NCBI RefSeq assembly: GCF_040939305.1
Contig: NZ_CP162511.1
Location: forward strand, 3,348,001-3,412,000
DNA from: Herbiconiux sp. A18JL235
Lineage (GTDB): Bacteria; Actinomycetota; Actinomycetes; Actinomycetales; Microbacteriaceae
Direction of reading: 5' to 3'
DNA: 64,000 bases
The translations under genes were made by a program, and so were the position numbers. This document shows positions 1-8,400 of the stretch, in pieces (the stretch's first letter is position 1; the number at the start of each line of letters is the position of its first letter). The notes beneath the pieces are model-generated. The model saw nothing but the letters and a program-made list of their open reading frames with translations, searched no databases and had not been told where the DNA came from.

Positions 1-1
1 A

Positions 2-994
2 TCAGTCGCGTTCAAAGAGTCCCCCTCGGAAGACGAACACAGCCGACAGGGCGCCGGCGACGAGGAGCAGCAGGAGTGAGATGGCGGCGGATCCGTTGAA
101 GTCGCCCTGCCGGAAGGCGAACAGGTAGGCGAGCTGGTTGATGGAGTAGTCGGGCGGCACGACACCCTTCGACGCCTGCGACAGCACGCGCGGCTCGACG
201 AAGAGCTGGGTTCCGGCGGCGAGCGACATGATCGCCATGTACGAGATCCACTTGCGCATCAGGGGGATCTGGATGTGAAGGGCGGTCTTCACCGGGCCCG
301 CACCGTCGATGCGGGCGGCCTCCAGCACGTCGCCGGAGATGTTGTTGAGGGCGCCGTACATGATAACGATCCAGCCGCCCGCGCCCGTCCAGAAGGCGAT
401 GACGGTGAAGATGATCGGCAGGTTGTCGATCGACACCGTCTGCACGAAGGTGTCGAAGCCGAGCGCCCGGAGGAGGAAGGCGACCGGGCTCACGCTCGGG
501 TCGAGGAGGAACAGCCACAGCATGACGCTGGATGCTCCGGCGAGCGCCCCGGGGATGTAGTAGACGAAGCGGTAGCTCGACGACAGCCACCGGCGGCCGA
601 GGCCGTGCACGAGGAGCGCGAGCAGCACCACGAAGATGAGCAGCGAGGCGAGGTAGAAGACGAGGTAGACGGCAACGTGTGCCACCGCCGGGAGGAACCG
701 GTAGTCGTTGAAGACCTTGATGAAGTTGTCGAACCCGGCGAACGACCCGTCTTTCGTGAACGACAGGAAGACGGCGTAGAGGGTGGGGAACACGCCGAAG
801 GCGAGCAGCAGCAGCACGTAGCCGGAGACGAACACCGTGCCGATGCGGCTCTGCGAGCGATCCAGCCGGCGGCGGCGGGAAGACGAGGGCTCCCGCCCCC
901 GCCGGGCCTCCGAGGAGGCCGCGGCGGCGGCGGGAGCGGTGACGGTTGTAGTGATGAGAGTGTCCTTCGTCGCGGTGGATGCCGCAGCATCCAC
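2..994 (-). CDS. Sugar ABC transporter permease (MalF/UgpA type)
   Basis: Inner-membrane permease of a carbohydrate ABC importer, 330 residues. After a variable Ala/Ser/Arg-rich cytoplasmic N-terminus (about 1-50) come six hydrophobic segments. A typical EAA loop follows (EAARIDGAG, about residues 225-233), where the ATPase docks. It lies 10 bp downstream of the binding-protein gene and on the same strand, so the two form an operon; the second permease (MalG type) would be expected just beyond the window start. No ATPase is in the local operon, so a shared MsmK/UgpC-type ATPase such as the one at 43876 could energise it (inference). The substrate cannot be read from the sequence. Confidence 0.9.
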   Translation of the reverse strand: MDAAASTATKDTLITTTVTAPAAAAASSEARRGREPSSSRRRRLDRSQSRIGTVFVSGYVLLLLAFGVFPTLYAVFLSFTKDGSFAGFDNFIKVFNDYRFLPAVAHVAVYLVFYLASLLIFVVLLALLVHGLGRRWLSSSYRFVYYIPGALAGASSVMLWLFLLDPSVSPVAFLLRALGFDTFVQTVSIDNLPIIFTVIAFWTGAGGWIVIMYGALNNISGDVLEAARIDGAGPVKTALHIQIPLMRKWISYMAIMSLAAGTQLFVEPRVLSQASKGVVPPDYSINQLAYLFAFRQGDFNGSAAISLLLLLVAGALSAVFVFRGGLFERD

Positions 995-1004
995 AGGATC
1001 GGAT

Positions 1005-2369
1005 CTACTTGACGGTGTAGCCCTGCACCTGGGCCTGGTTGAGGTATTCCTTCTGCAGGTCGGGCGCCAGGTCGGCCATGGTCTTGCCCGCCGCGATGCC
1101 GGGGATGACCACCGAAGCGTACGCGGTCTCGGGGCTGAAGGAGGGGAAGCCCCAACCGTCCCACACGCTCGACGCCGCGGTCGAGATCGCCGACTTGAAG
1201 TCGCCGACGAAGAAGCCCGAGCTCGCCTGGTCGGTGAGCCACGTGTCGGCGGCCGACTCGTAGGCGGGGAGACCGGAGGTGAGCTTCACGGCGTCGTCGG
1301 AGCTCGTGACGAACTCGAGGAACTTCGCGACACCCTCGAGGTTCGCGGAGTGGCTCGAGCCGTACCAGACGCCGCCACCCACGTTGCCGGTGACCTTGTC
1401 TTCACCTTCCCAGCTCAGCGGTGCCGCGGCGCCGATGGTGCCGGCTGCGGCGTTCAGGCTGTCCGGGTTCTGGAAGAGCGCGCCGGCGTACCAGGCCGGG
1501 CCGGGCATCCCGAGCACCTTGTCGCTGTACTTCGTCACGAAGTCGGCCCCGAAGACGGAGTCGTTCACGAGGGTGCCGTTCTCGACCATGTGGTCGAGCA
1601 TCTCGGTGACCTTCTCGGAGTTGGGGTCGGAGAAGTCGCTGGTGAAGGTGTCGCCCTCGGTCTGGAAGACGGGGGCCTCAGCACCCCAGTAGTAGATGTA
1701 GGGGCCCTGGAACGAGTCGCCCACCGAACCGAGGATGTATCCCGGATGCTCGGCAGCGACCTTGTCGCTGAGCGCCTCGTACTCCTCCCAGGTGGTCGGC
1801 ACCTCGTAGCCGAACTCCTTCATGAGGGTGTCGTTGTACCAGTAGACGACCGGGGCGAGGTCGTTGCGCACGCCGTAGACCTTGTCGTCGACGGTCATCG
1901 GGGTGAGGGCGCCGTCGGTGAAGCCGTCGAGGAAGTCGTCGGAGAGGAGCCCCTGGTTGAGCACGGCGGCGAACGGCTCGGCGCCGTTGTTCGACTTGCT
2001 CGCCCACGAGGTGTCGTTCTGCTGCGTCGAGAACACGACGTCGGGCCATCCCGAACCCGACTGGTCGAAGAGAGCGACCTTGGTCTTGAACGAGTCGCTG
2101 CCGCCGGCCGAGCCGTCGTAGGTCTCGATGTTCACGGTGAGGTCGGGGTTCGCGGCCTGGAACGCCTTGGCGATCGGCTCGCGGGAGGAGTCGACCCACA
2201 CGGTGAGGGGTGCGTTCGCGTCTTGCTCGACGGCGTTGAAGCCGTAGTCGGAGCCGCCTCCGCCGCCCGATCCGCTAGAGCAGGCGCTGAGCGCGGCGAC
2301 CGCGGCCATGCCGGCTGCGAGTGCGATGGTGCGGAGTGCGAGACGAGAGCGTCGATGCTGTGATGCCAT
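1005..2369 (-). CDS. ABC transporter sugar-binding lipoprotein
   Basis: Extracellular substrate-binding protein of 454 residues (solute-binding family 1, MalE/UgpB-like). The N-terminus has a basic n-region, a hydrophobic stretch and the lipobox LSAC (Cys about residue 30), followed by a Ser/Gly linker. It would therefore be lipid-anchored after lipoprotein signal peptidase cleavage. The mature part shows the family features: a WVDSSREPIAKAF-type opening strand and the late motif PAYES. It is the first gene of the operon with the permease at 2-994. A candidate operator overlaps its promoter. Confidence 0.92.
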   Translation of the reverse strand: MASQHRRSRLALRTIALAAGMAAVAALSACSSGSGGGGGSDYGFNAVEQDANAPLTVWVDSSREPIAKAFQAANPDLTVNIETYDGSAGGSDSFKTKVALFDQSGSGWPDVVFSTQQNDTSWASKSNNGAEPFAAVLNQGLLSDDFLDGFTDGALTPMTVDDKVYGVRNDLAPVVYWYNDTLMKEFGYEVPTTWEEYEALSDKVAAEHPGYILGSVGDSFQGPYIYYWGAEAPVFQTEGDTFTSDFSDPNSEKVTEMLDHMVENGTLVNDSVFGADFVTKYSDKVLGMPGPAWYAGALFQNPDSLNAAAGTIGAAAPLSWEGEDKVTGNVGGGVWYGSSHSANLEGVAKFLEFVTSSDDAVKLTSGLPAYESAADTWLTDQASSGFFVGDFKSAISTAASSVWDGWGFPSFSPETAYASVVIPGIAAGKTMADLAPDLQKEYLNQAQVQGYTVK

Positions 2370-2436
2370 TGCGCGTCCTTTTCTGGTCGGCGTCCTTGAC
2401 GACAGGGTCCGTCGTTCTGACGGCGAGTGCTAGTAC

Positions 2437-2452
2437 ATCATACATCTCATGT
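2437..2452 (-). promoter_or_regulatory. Promoter and operator-like palindrome of the sugar ABC operon
   Basis: Read on the minus strand there is a TATGAT -10 hexamer (2437-2442) overlapping an 11-bp palindrome ACATGAGATGT (2442-2452), with a further ATGT half-site next to it. A palindrome laid over a -10 box is the usual place for a repressor operator. The regulator is unknown; a LacI or GntR family protein would be typical for such operons, but none is encoded beside it here. Confidence 0.45.
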
Positions 2453-2502
2453 AATCGCAACGACGGCAGCGTGCGCGTCTGGTTTCTTGCGTTCTTTGCC
2501 GC

Positions 2503-3087
2503 TTATCGGGCCAGGGCAGGGAGGAGCACGAAGTCGACGAGCTCGCGGATGCTCTGCATCTCCAACGCCCGCTGGCGCAGCGTCACGCTGCCGAAGGCCG
2601 CCGTCGGGACGATCCCCGCTATGAGCTCGACCGGGATGCCGCTCGGCACGACGCCCCGCTCGATCCACCGCTCGATCACGGCGACGAGCACGGCGACCGG
2701 CGGGCCGCCGATGCTCTCGCGCGCCGCTTGGTAGAGCTCGGGGTCGCGCCCGATCTCGCTCAGGATGCGCGACAACACGAGCGCGGCCCGGTCGCCCGAG
2801 TCGGCGAAGTGCGAGGCAGCGGCGAGGAGGTCGTCTCGGAGGTTTCCAGTGTCGGGTACCTCGCGCTTCTGCTGGGTCGCGGCGACCGCCGCCACCACCA
2901 GGGCGGCCTTGGTGTCCCACCGGCGGTAGATCGCCGACTTCCCGCAGCGCGCTCGCGCCGCCACGGCCGCGATGGTGGTGCCGCCGTAGCCGTGCTCGAT
3001 CAGCAGGTCTTGGGTGGCGGTGAGGATGCTGCGCTCCACCTCGGGGTCGCGGGGGCGCCCGGGGCCGGTGAGAGCATCCGTCGACAT
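2503..3087 (-). CDS. TetR family transcriptional regulator
   Basis: Transcriptional repressor of 194 residues. An N-terminal TetR HTH (about residues 15-60) has the recognisable TTIAAVAARARCGKSAIYRRW segment, followed by an all-helical ligand-binding domain with a TetR_C-like ending. I chose the ATG at 3087 because the HTH then sits at the normal distance from the N-terminus, and because a TACAAT hexamer ends 6 nt upstream, giving a leaderless promoter. It is divergent from the membrane protein gene at 3182, and the 20-bp imperfect palindrome between them is its likely operator, so it probably controls itself and that gene. Confidence 0.9.
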   Translation of the reverse strand: MSTDALTGPGRPRDPEVERSILTATQDLLIEHGYGGTTIAAVAARARCGKSAIYRRWDTKAALVVAAVAATQQKREVPDTGNLRDDLLAAASHFADSGDRAALVLSRILSEIGRDPELYQAARESIGGPPVAVLVAVIERWIERGVVPSGIPVELIAGIVPTAAFGSVTLRQRALEMQSIRELVDFVLLPALAR

Positions 3088-3103
3088 GGGCCCATTGTAC
3101 TTA

Positions 3104-3123
3104 ACGGTTCCGAGCGGTACCGT
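3104..3123. promoter_or_regulatory. Candidate TetR operator (20-bp imperfect palindrome)
   Basis: ACGGTTCCGAGCGGTACCGT matches its own reverse complement at 16 of 20 positions and contains the perfect 8-mer CGGTACCG (3115-3122). It lies 16 bp upstream of the TetR start codon and just upstream of its -10 box, in the divergent intergenic region. A direct repeat TAACGGTTC (3102-3110 and 3131-3139) overlaps and flanks it. Size and symmetry fit TetR-family operators; the link to this regulator is inferred from position. Confidence 0.6.
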
Positions 3124-3181
3124 ATCCGCATAACGGTTCTTGCTGGACCCGTAATTGCCACTGCCACCCTTGATCGGAGAC

Positions 3182-3625
3182 ATGATGACGACCGCCGATA
3201 CGCATTCCCGACTCCACCCCGCGGTGGGCACAGCGCTGCTGCTCGCTGCAGCCGCGCTCGTAGCGGTGGCCCTGAACGCCGCCATCGCCTGGGTGGGCGT
3301 CACCCTCGGCGCTCCCGCCGGCTACGGCCCGCTCTCCCTCCCGGCACAGGCCATCTTCACCGTGATCGGCGTCGCGGTCGGCTGGATCGGCTGGCGCCTC
3401 GTCACGACCCGTGCGCGCCACCCCCGTCGCGTGCTCCGCATCCTCGTGCCCGTCGTCACGGCGCTCACGCTCGTCCCCGACCTCCTGCTCCTCGCAGCCC
3501 CCGTCATCCCGGGCACGAACGCCGCCGCCGTCGTGTCCCTAATGTGCATGCATCTAGTCGTGGTCGCCTGCGCTATCCCCGCCTACATCCTCACGATGCG
3601 CCTGCAGCCCACACCCACGCGCTGA
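3182..3625 (+). CDS. DUF6069-like four-helix membrane protein
   Basis: Small integral membrane protein, about 147 residues, with four predicted transmembrane helices (roughly 15-40, 55-77, 85-110 and 115-140). It resembles the actinobacterial DUF6069 family, whose function is unknown. The ATG at 3182 (or the in-frame ATG at 3185) is preferred over an upstream TTG at 3155 because a GGAGA sequence lies directly before it. It is divergent from the TetR gene and shares the palindromic operator, so it is probably the regulated target. Confidence 0.75.
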   Translation: MMTTADTHSRLHPAVGTALLLAAAALVAVALNAAIAWVGVTLGAPAGYGPLSLPAQAIFTVIGVAVGWIGWRLVTTRARHPRRVLRILVPVVTALTLVPDLLLLAAPVIPGTNAAAVVSLMCMHLVVVACAIPAYILTMRLQPTPTR

Positions 3626-3807
3626 CGCCGCGCTCGCGCCTCAGCGCCGAAGGTGCACGCCCATTCGCCAACACCAGGCGACCGCTTTGCTCCGACGCGA
3701 TCCCCCTCCGATCCGCGGAGCCGCCACGATCGCACTGACCGACGCCCACGCGCGTTCCCGATCAACAGCGCACCGACCCGCTAACCCTACCGATATCGCC
3801 GCGCAGG

Positions 3808-4026
3808 CTACCTCCGGCGGAACTGCACCGCGAGCCACACCGCATGAAACCCCTCCGCGTCGCGCAAGCGCCTCGAAAGCTCCTCGGCGCAGTCCTCAGA
3901 GCACGCGTTCCACCCACTCACCATCTCGACGCTCGCGACTCGAAGATCGCACCGCCGACATCGGCGCACGCGACCCCGCCGCACCTCCATCTCGAGCATC
4001 GCTCCGCCCTCCTCCGCCACAAACAC
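3808..4026 (-). CDS. Possible small Cys-rich (CxxC...CxxxC) protein
   Basis: Open frame of 72 codons, or about 60 from internal ATGs at 3999 or 3990. It shows CRRC, a 16-residue spacer, then CSEDC, a spacing that could bind one zinc ion, followed by a helix rich in Arg and Glu. Codon third positions are mostly G or C, as in real genes here, while the opposite-strand frames are low-complexity Pro/Arg/Ser. No family recognised. It lies in an otherwise gene-poor stretch (3626-4116) between the DUF6069 gene and the XRE gene. Confidence 0.4.
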   Translation of the reverse strand: MFVAEEGGAMLEMEVRRGRVRRCRRCDLRVASVEMVSGWNACSEDCAEELSRRLRDAEGFHAVWLAVQFRRR

Positions 4027-4116
4027 GCTGGGATGACCTCGCAGCGCCGACCAGTCGCACCATCATGCCATATACACGAGGCCATTCCTAGATGCCATCA
4101 CGGCGAAGCTGATCGA

Positions 4117-4392
4117 ATGCCCCGCCGCACCCCCGAAGGATCCTGGCCTGACTTCGCACGAGAGCTCGGCCACTCACTCGAACGCCACCGCCACGCCCGA
4201 GGCCTCAGCCAGGAGGCAGTCGCCTACGCCGCCGGCCTCAGCCGCTACACCTACCAAAAGTTCGAACGCGGCGAATCCATGCCCGGCACCCCCGCCAACC
4301 CTTCCCTCCGCAACATCATGGCCCTCGCCCAGGTACTCGAGGTCACCCTCGACGAACTCCTCCCCCACAACTGGCCCGACCTGCGGGCGTGA
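4117..4392 (+). CDS. Small XRE-family DNA-binding protein
   Basis: About 91 residues, essentially a single helix-turn-helix domain. Residues about 14-75 contain LGHSLERHRHARGLSQEAVA, then the recognition-helix region GLSRYTYQKFERGES, and end with a LEVTLDELL segment typical of Cro/C1-type HTH_3 domains. The ATG at 4117 is chosen because the domain begins soon after it; longer in-frame upstream extensions are low-complexity. It lies just outside the left end of the tRNA-Arg island. Its target is unknown. Confidence 0.75.
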   Translation: MPRRTPEGSWPDFARELGHSLERHRHARGLSQEAVAYAAGLSRYTYQKFERGESMPGTPANPSLRNIMALAQVLEVTLDELLPHNWPDLRA

Positions 4393-4468
4393 TTTCAGCT
4401 ACCGGGCATCTGATCGGATCTAACCCAGTTCTCCAAGTCGCTGTGATGCAGACTGCACGATCTCGTCA

Positions 4469-4487
4469 CCCCTGGGGGGACTCGAAC
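4469..4487 (-). repeat. Distal attachment-site remnant (tRNA-Arg 3' fragment)
   Basis: Contains CCCCTGG, one mismatch, then GGGACTCGAAC, matching 14444-14462 in the tRNA-Arg(CCT) T-arm and acceptor stem. The surrounding bases do not form a tRNA, so this is a 3' fragment, as left at the far end of an element integrated into a tRNA gene. Between it and the next gene (4488-4717) I see only the arm-type repeat at 4590 and a 9-bp direct repeat CTTGGATCA (4545-4553 and 4564-4572). Confidence 0.65.
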
Positions 4488-4589
4488 TCGTTAGGCGGGC
4501 CGCGACACCCGTGCGAACATGAAACTTCCGCGTATCTCCGGGTTCTTGGATCACATCGATGACCTTGGATCAAGCTGTTCTGAGACCAG

Positions 4590-4611
4590 TTGTGGGCAAA
4601 ATGTGGTCACG
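4590..4611 (+). repeat. Arm-type direct repeat, left end of island 1
   Basis: TTGTGGGCAAA (4590-4600) is followed immediately by a diverged second unit ATGTGGTCACG (4601-4611). The perfect tandem version is at the other end of the island (14349-14370). It starts about 100 bp inside the left attachment copy. Position and pairing suggest recombinase arm-binding sites. Confidence 0.5.
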
Positions 4612-4717
4612 GAATGCCGCCTAGATTGCCCGATCGATTGTGTTGGCCGCGCGAGTGGACTACCTCCTAGCTGAGGATGGTCAGCCGCAAGTTGTTGGAG
4701 CGAGCGATGTCCAAGAA

Positions 4718-5431
4718 TCAGCCCTGACTCTTATCCGGAAGCTCGAATCTCTCTGCTTCAAATGCAGCGATGAGCGTCAACACCGCCGATGACAGTGCTG
4801 TCGCTCGCCTCATAACCTCATCAGCTTCGCCGTCCCAGTCCGGACTCTTGGCATCGTCTCCACTCCCATTGTCGTTGAGGCGAATGCGACGGAGTGTCCG
4901 CAGCGCTCCTTCGCCGATCTTTTCCGCGTGGTTGATCCAGGCCGCTCCATCTTGCTCGGCGAGTGCAGCCGCCCGGCCAATTAGCCCATGGACGAGATCG
5001 CCAGCGAGTCGATCGACGAGCAGTGCAGCTTTCAGCGTGGCGTTTGTCTCGGTCTCCTCCGGGCTTGGCTTGATATCAGCGGAGAATGCGCCGAAGTATG
5101 CCCACGGCCTTCGTCCGGGTGTCAGCCTTTCGAGTACCGCCTCCACTTCGTCCACTTCGGCGAGGGGCAACCGGTCCCCGGGCAACTGACGGCGAAGCGA
5201 CCAGAGGCGGAGGATAAGGTCGGCTACCTCACCTTTGGCGGCGTCTCTGTCGGATCCAGTCTCCTGTTCAAGGCTGACCATGCGCTCGGCAAGATAGTGA
5301 GCCATCCAGCGTCCGAGAGTGTCGGTCTGTTCCAGCTGAGCTGCCAGCAGCTTACCGAGCTCCAGCACGTCTGTTGAAGTCGGTCCACCCTGTTCCTGGT
5401 TCGTAGGAGAAGACCCAGAAGTCGTTGTCAT
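4718..5431 (-). CDS. Partner protein of the Avs3-like locus (candidate Avs3b)
   Basis: Soluble, largely helical acidic protein of about 237 residues with no recognised domain. After a Ser/Thr/Gly-rich N-terminus (1-25) it has helices rich in Leu, Ala and Glu, and a short Asn/Gly/Asp-rich loop near residue 185. I chose the ATG at 5431 because an AAGGGGG sequence lies about 11 nt upstream; an earlier ATG at 5452 is also possible. Either start lies inside the 3' end of the 2064-residue gene (overlap about 80-100 nt), implying translational coupling and joint function. AVAST type 3 systems have a second small component, so this is a candidate Avs3b by position only. Confidence 0.75.
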   Translation of the reverse strand: MTTTSGSSPTNQEQGGPTSTDVLELGKLLAAQLEQTDTLGRWMAHYLAERMVSLEQETGSDRDAAKGEVADLILRLWSLRRQLPGDRLPLAEVDEVEAVLERLTPGRRPWAYFGAFSADIKPSPEETETNATLKAALLVDRLAGDLVHGLIGRAAALAEQDGAAWINHAEKIGEGALRTLRRIRLNDNGSGDDAKSPDWDGEADEVMRRATALSSAVLTLIAAFEAERFELPDKSQG

Positions 5432-8400
5432 GATCGGCGCCACCCCCTTCATCGTCGTTGTCTGAGATGTCGGCGTAGTGAGTGCGATGATCTTCGCGGT
5501 TCACTCGTACTTCCACGATGAGTGCGGTATCGAAATGTCCCAGCATCCGGTCGAGCGCTTCGGTCGTGATCCGGAGCCGGTTGCCTGATGGGCCGTGTGA
5601 TTCACGGCCAACGCTAATCTCGGCCCAGGTCTCAGATGCCAAGACGGTGTCCCCGTTCTCGCTCTCCCAGCGCAGGCCACCGCTACATGATCTGAAACTG
5701 AGAGCTTCCACAGTGTCGGCGGACGGGCGAGGCAGCTCGGGCGTGAGTTTGGTAGCGAGCGGGTCCAATCGATCGATGCCGCCTTCAGAATACGGCGTTG
5801 ACACCCAACCCAGAAGCTGGAAGGGCGGTGAGGCGAACTGGAAGTCTTCGTCGTCGAGGTCCGATGAGGGGATTCGGAAACTCCAGCATCCGTCAGCAGT
5901 TTGCAGGGCACGCACAAGCGCCCCGGCGGCCTCCGGGTTGACCAGAGCAGACGCGATATGGATGCTTAGGGATCGATCGTATTCAGTGACGGACGCTGAT
6001 TGCCAGACCGTTACCCATCCGTCCGCGGGTTTGAGGGCGGCCAGGAACTGGGATTTGTGAACTTCGCTTCCTCCTCGTGGACCGACGGTAGCCAACGGAC
6101 CAGGAACCAAGCTTCGTTGATCTGTAATCCATCGCCCGTCGTGGCGCGCGATGTCGAAGTCGGCGAGCCATTCTAGGACGTCGGGCCGTTCCGCGTCGGG
6201 TTCGCGATAGGGCGAAGTGGTCCGCATCAGCCTTCCGGCGAGGGTAAGTGCTGCGTGACGTTCTAGGTAGTAGTTGAGGTCCTCAGCTTTGGGGACCTCC
6301 CACTTATATCCATATGTTTCGCCGTCGTTGTAAACACCCACGGTCCGTCTCGGGTCTTCTAGACGTTCCCCGTCGGCTCGCCATCCCCATTCATCGAGGA
6401 TGAGAGCGCTGGCCGCATCGAGCACTTCTTGGTGCGTGATGACGAGTGCTTTCGTCAATTTTCCGAGGACGAACTCGTCGAAGTCGAAATCGAATCGGTG
6501 CTCACCTCGCGGCGCGCCTTTCATCATTGGATTGGGGTGAGTGGGGCGATGCCAGCCTTCTAGAATCACGGGCTCCGCAAGCTCGGTGCTCCAGTCGGTC
6601 CCCACAGATCTGCCAGCCAAGCTGGTGGCCAGTCGCGCAACTGACGAGCAATGCCCCTGAATCACAGCGTGGTCCGGATAGCGATCGCTTATTTCGATCA
6701 CTGCGGACAAGAGTGCGTCGATGGCGGACGGATCGTCGTGTGCTACTCGCTCTACGGCGACCAGGAACCACTCTGCCGCGCTCATTCCGTAAAAGAGGAA
6801 CCGGTCATCGGCGTACCCAGCTGCGTCTCCCCGTATTACTGCCGACCCGAGCGCAACGATCACGGCGCTGACGCCGAGCTCAATGGCAGTGCGCACTGCG
6901 TGTGCAGCCTGCCAACGAACTGCTGAACGCGGATCGCCCAGCGCAGCCCAGAGGAAGTTGGCAACAGCGATGTCGATTAGGTCCGCTGGCGTATGGTCGA
7001 TGGCTGTCCTGGGACTAAGTCCCAGTTCCCCCTCCAAGGCGGTGAGCGCCTCGCCCAGCACACGGGCAGCCGTGGAAGGGTCGAGAACGGCTGAAGCTCC
7101 AGCTGCGAGCATGTAACAGTGGTCAGCGTCGGTCAACGCTTCCTCAAGACTCAGGTGGTCGAGAGCGCGTTGAAGGAGGTCGGTCGTGCGCACCTCTAAG
7201 AGATCGGCCGCCGCAGGCAGGTCAAAGCTCATCCAGTTGTGGTGAAGTAGACGGGCGCCATGTCGATCGACATAGGTGCTGACCGCACTTTTCAGCGAGT
7301 CGACGAACGATTGAGCCGTTCGGGGGCGCGCGAGGGCTTCGTTCAAAAGTTTGGTCAGCTCGTAATCGTTGAGGGCGTCGGAGCTCAATGCGGCGTCCAG
7401 GATCGGGCCCCACTGAAGCATGGGACGCGCAAATACCTCTGCGATGAAGAGGCTTTCACCGTATGAATGAGCCTCTTGCTGAAGTCGAACCGCCACGTCC
7501 ACACCACTTGTCTGAGTGAGGTCGAGTGCCGCGATCTGCATCTTGCATTCTTCCAGCCGGGCGGCGCGTTCTGCCTCTTCGTCTGGCGTGAGGTCGAAAG
7601 TGGTGCTCCGGAGATCGTCGGGGTAATTGGCACGCGGGGGGTCCGGAAGTGGCGTTTGCGCGAACTCAGCATCAAGGGAGCGCCCAAGTCGGTTTGCGAG
7701 ATTACTTGCAGCGAGCAGGGTTCTCGCGTCGAGGGCCCCGGACGCGTCAAGCTCACGGAGCGCGGCGTTTAGACCGAGGTTGGTCGAGAAGGGTGCAAGA
7801 ACTATCGTGAGGTCCGGCCGACCCATGAGCAGGGCGTCATCCCCTTCAACAAATGCTCCGAACTGCCAGTCGAGCGTCCCGAACCGACGATCCCGCCATT
7901 GCCCAAGAACTCGGAGAGCGTTGGTGCCGGAGACCAGCGCGAGTGCCGCGACAAGCAGTTGTTGGTTGAATCCGTCATACACGATCGGCTCGACGGCCTC
8001 ACCGAGGTGAGCAACGCGCTCGGCGAGGCCGAGTGCATCCAGAGGATCGATGCCGGCAGCTGCCCGCGTAAGGGCGACTATTGCATCCCATCGTTGCAGC
8101 GCGTCTTCACCCGGTCCGGTAGCAGCTTTGACAGCTTGGTCGAAGTAGCTCCGAGCTTCTGCCTGGCTGAAGTGGTGAAGTCCGCGAGCTATCCGCACTA
8201 GCGTGTCGGCCTTGCTGTCGGCCCCTTCGGCGGTGGTGTTCAGAGCATGCCGCGCCGCGTTGGAGAGATCGAGGACCGCCTGCGCGAAACGGGCGTCGCC
8301 ACGCAAACCCAGGATCAGGTCGAGCGCACCGGCGATCGGAGCATCAGCGGTGATCGCCTGAATCACTTGATTGCAAGCGTCCGTCACTGCTTCTTCCTCG

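Noticed and set aside
837-2363. 508-codon plus-strand frame
   Set aside because: Antisense to the sugar-binding lipoprotein, with Val/Arg/Gly-rich text and no motif.
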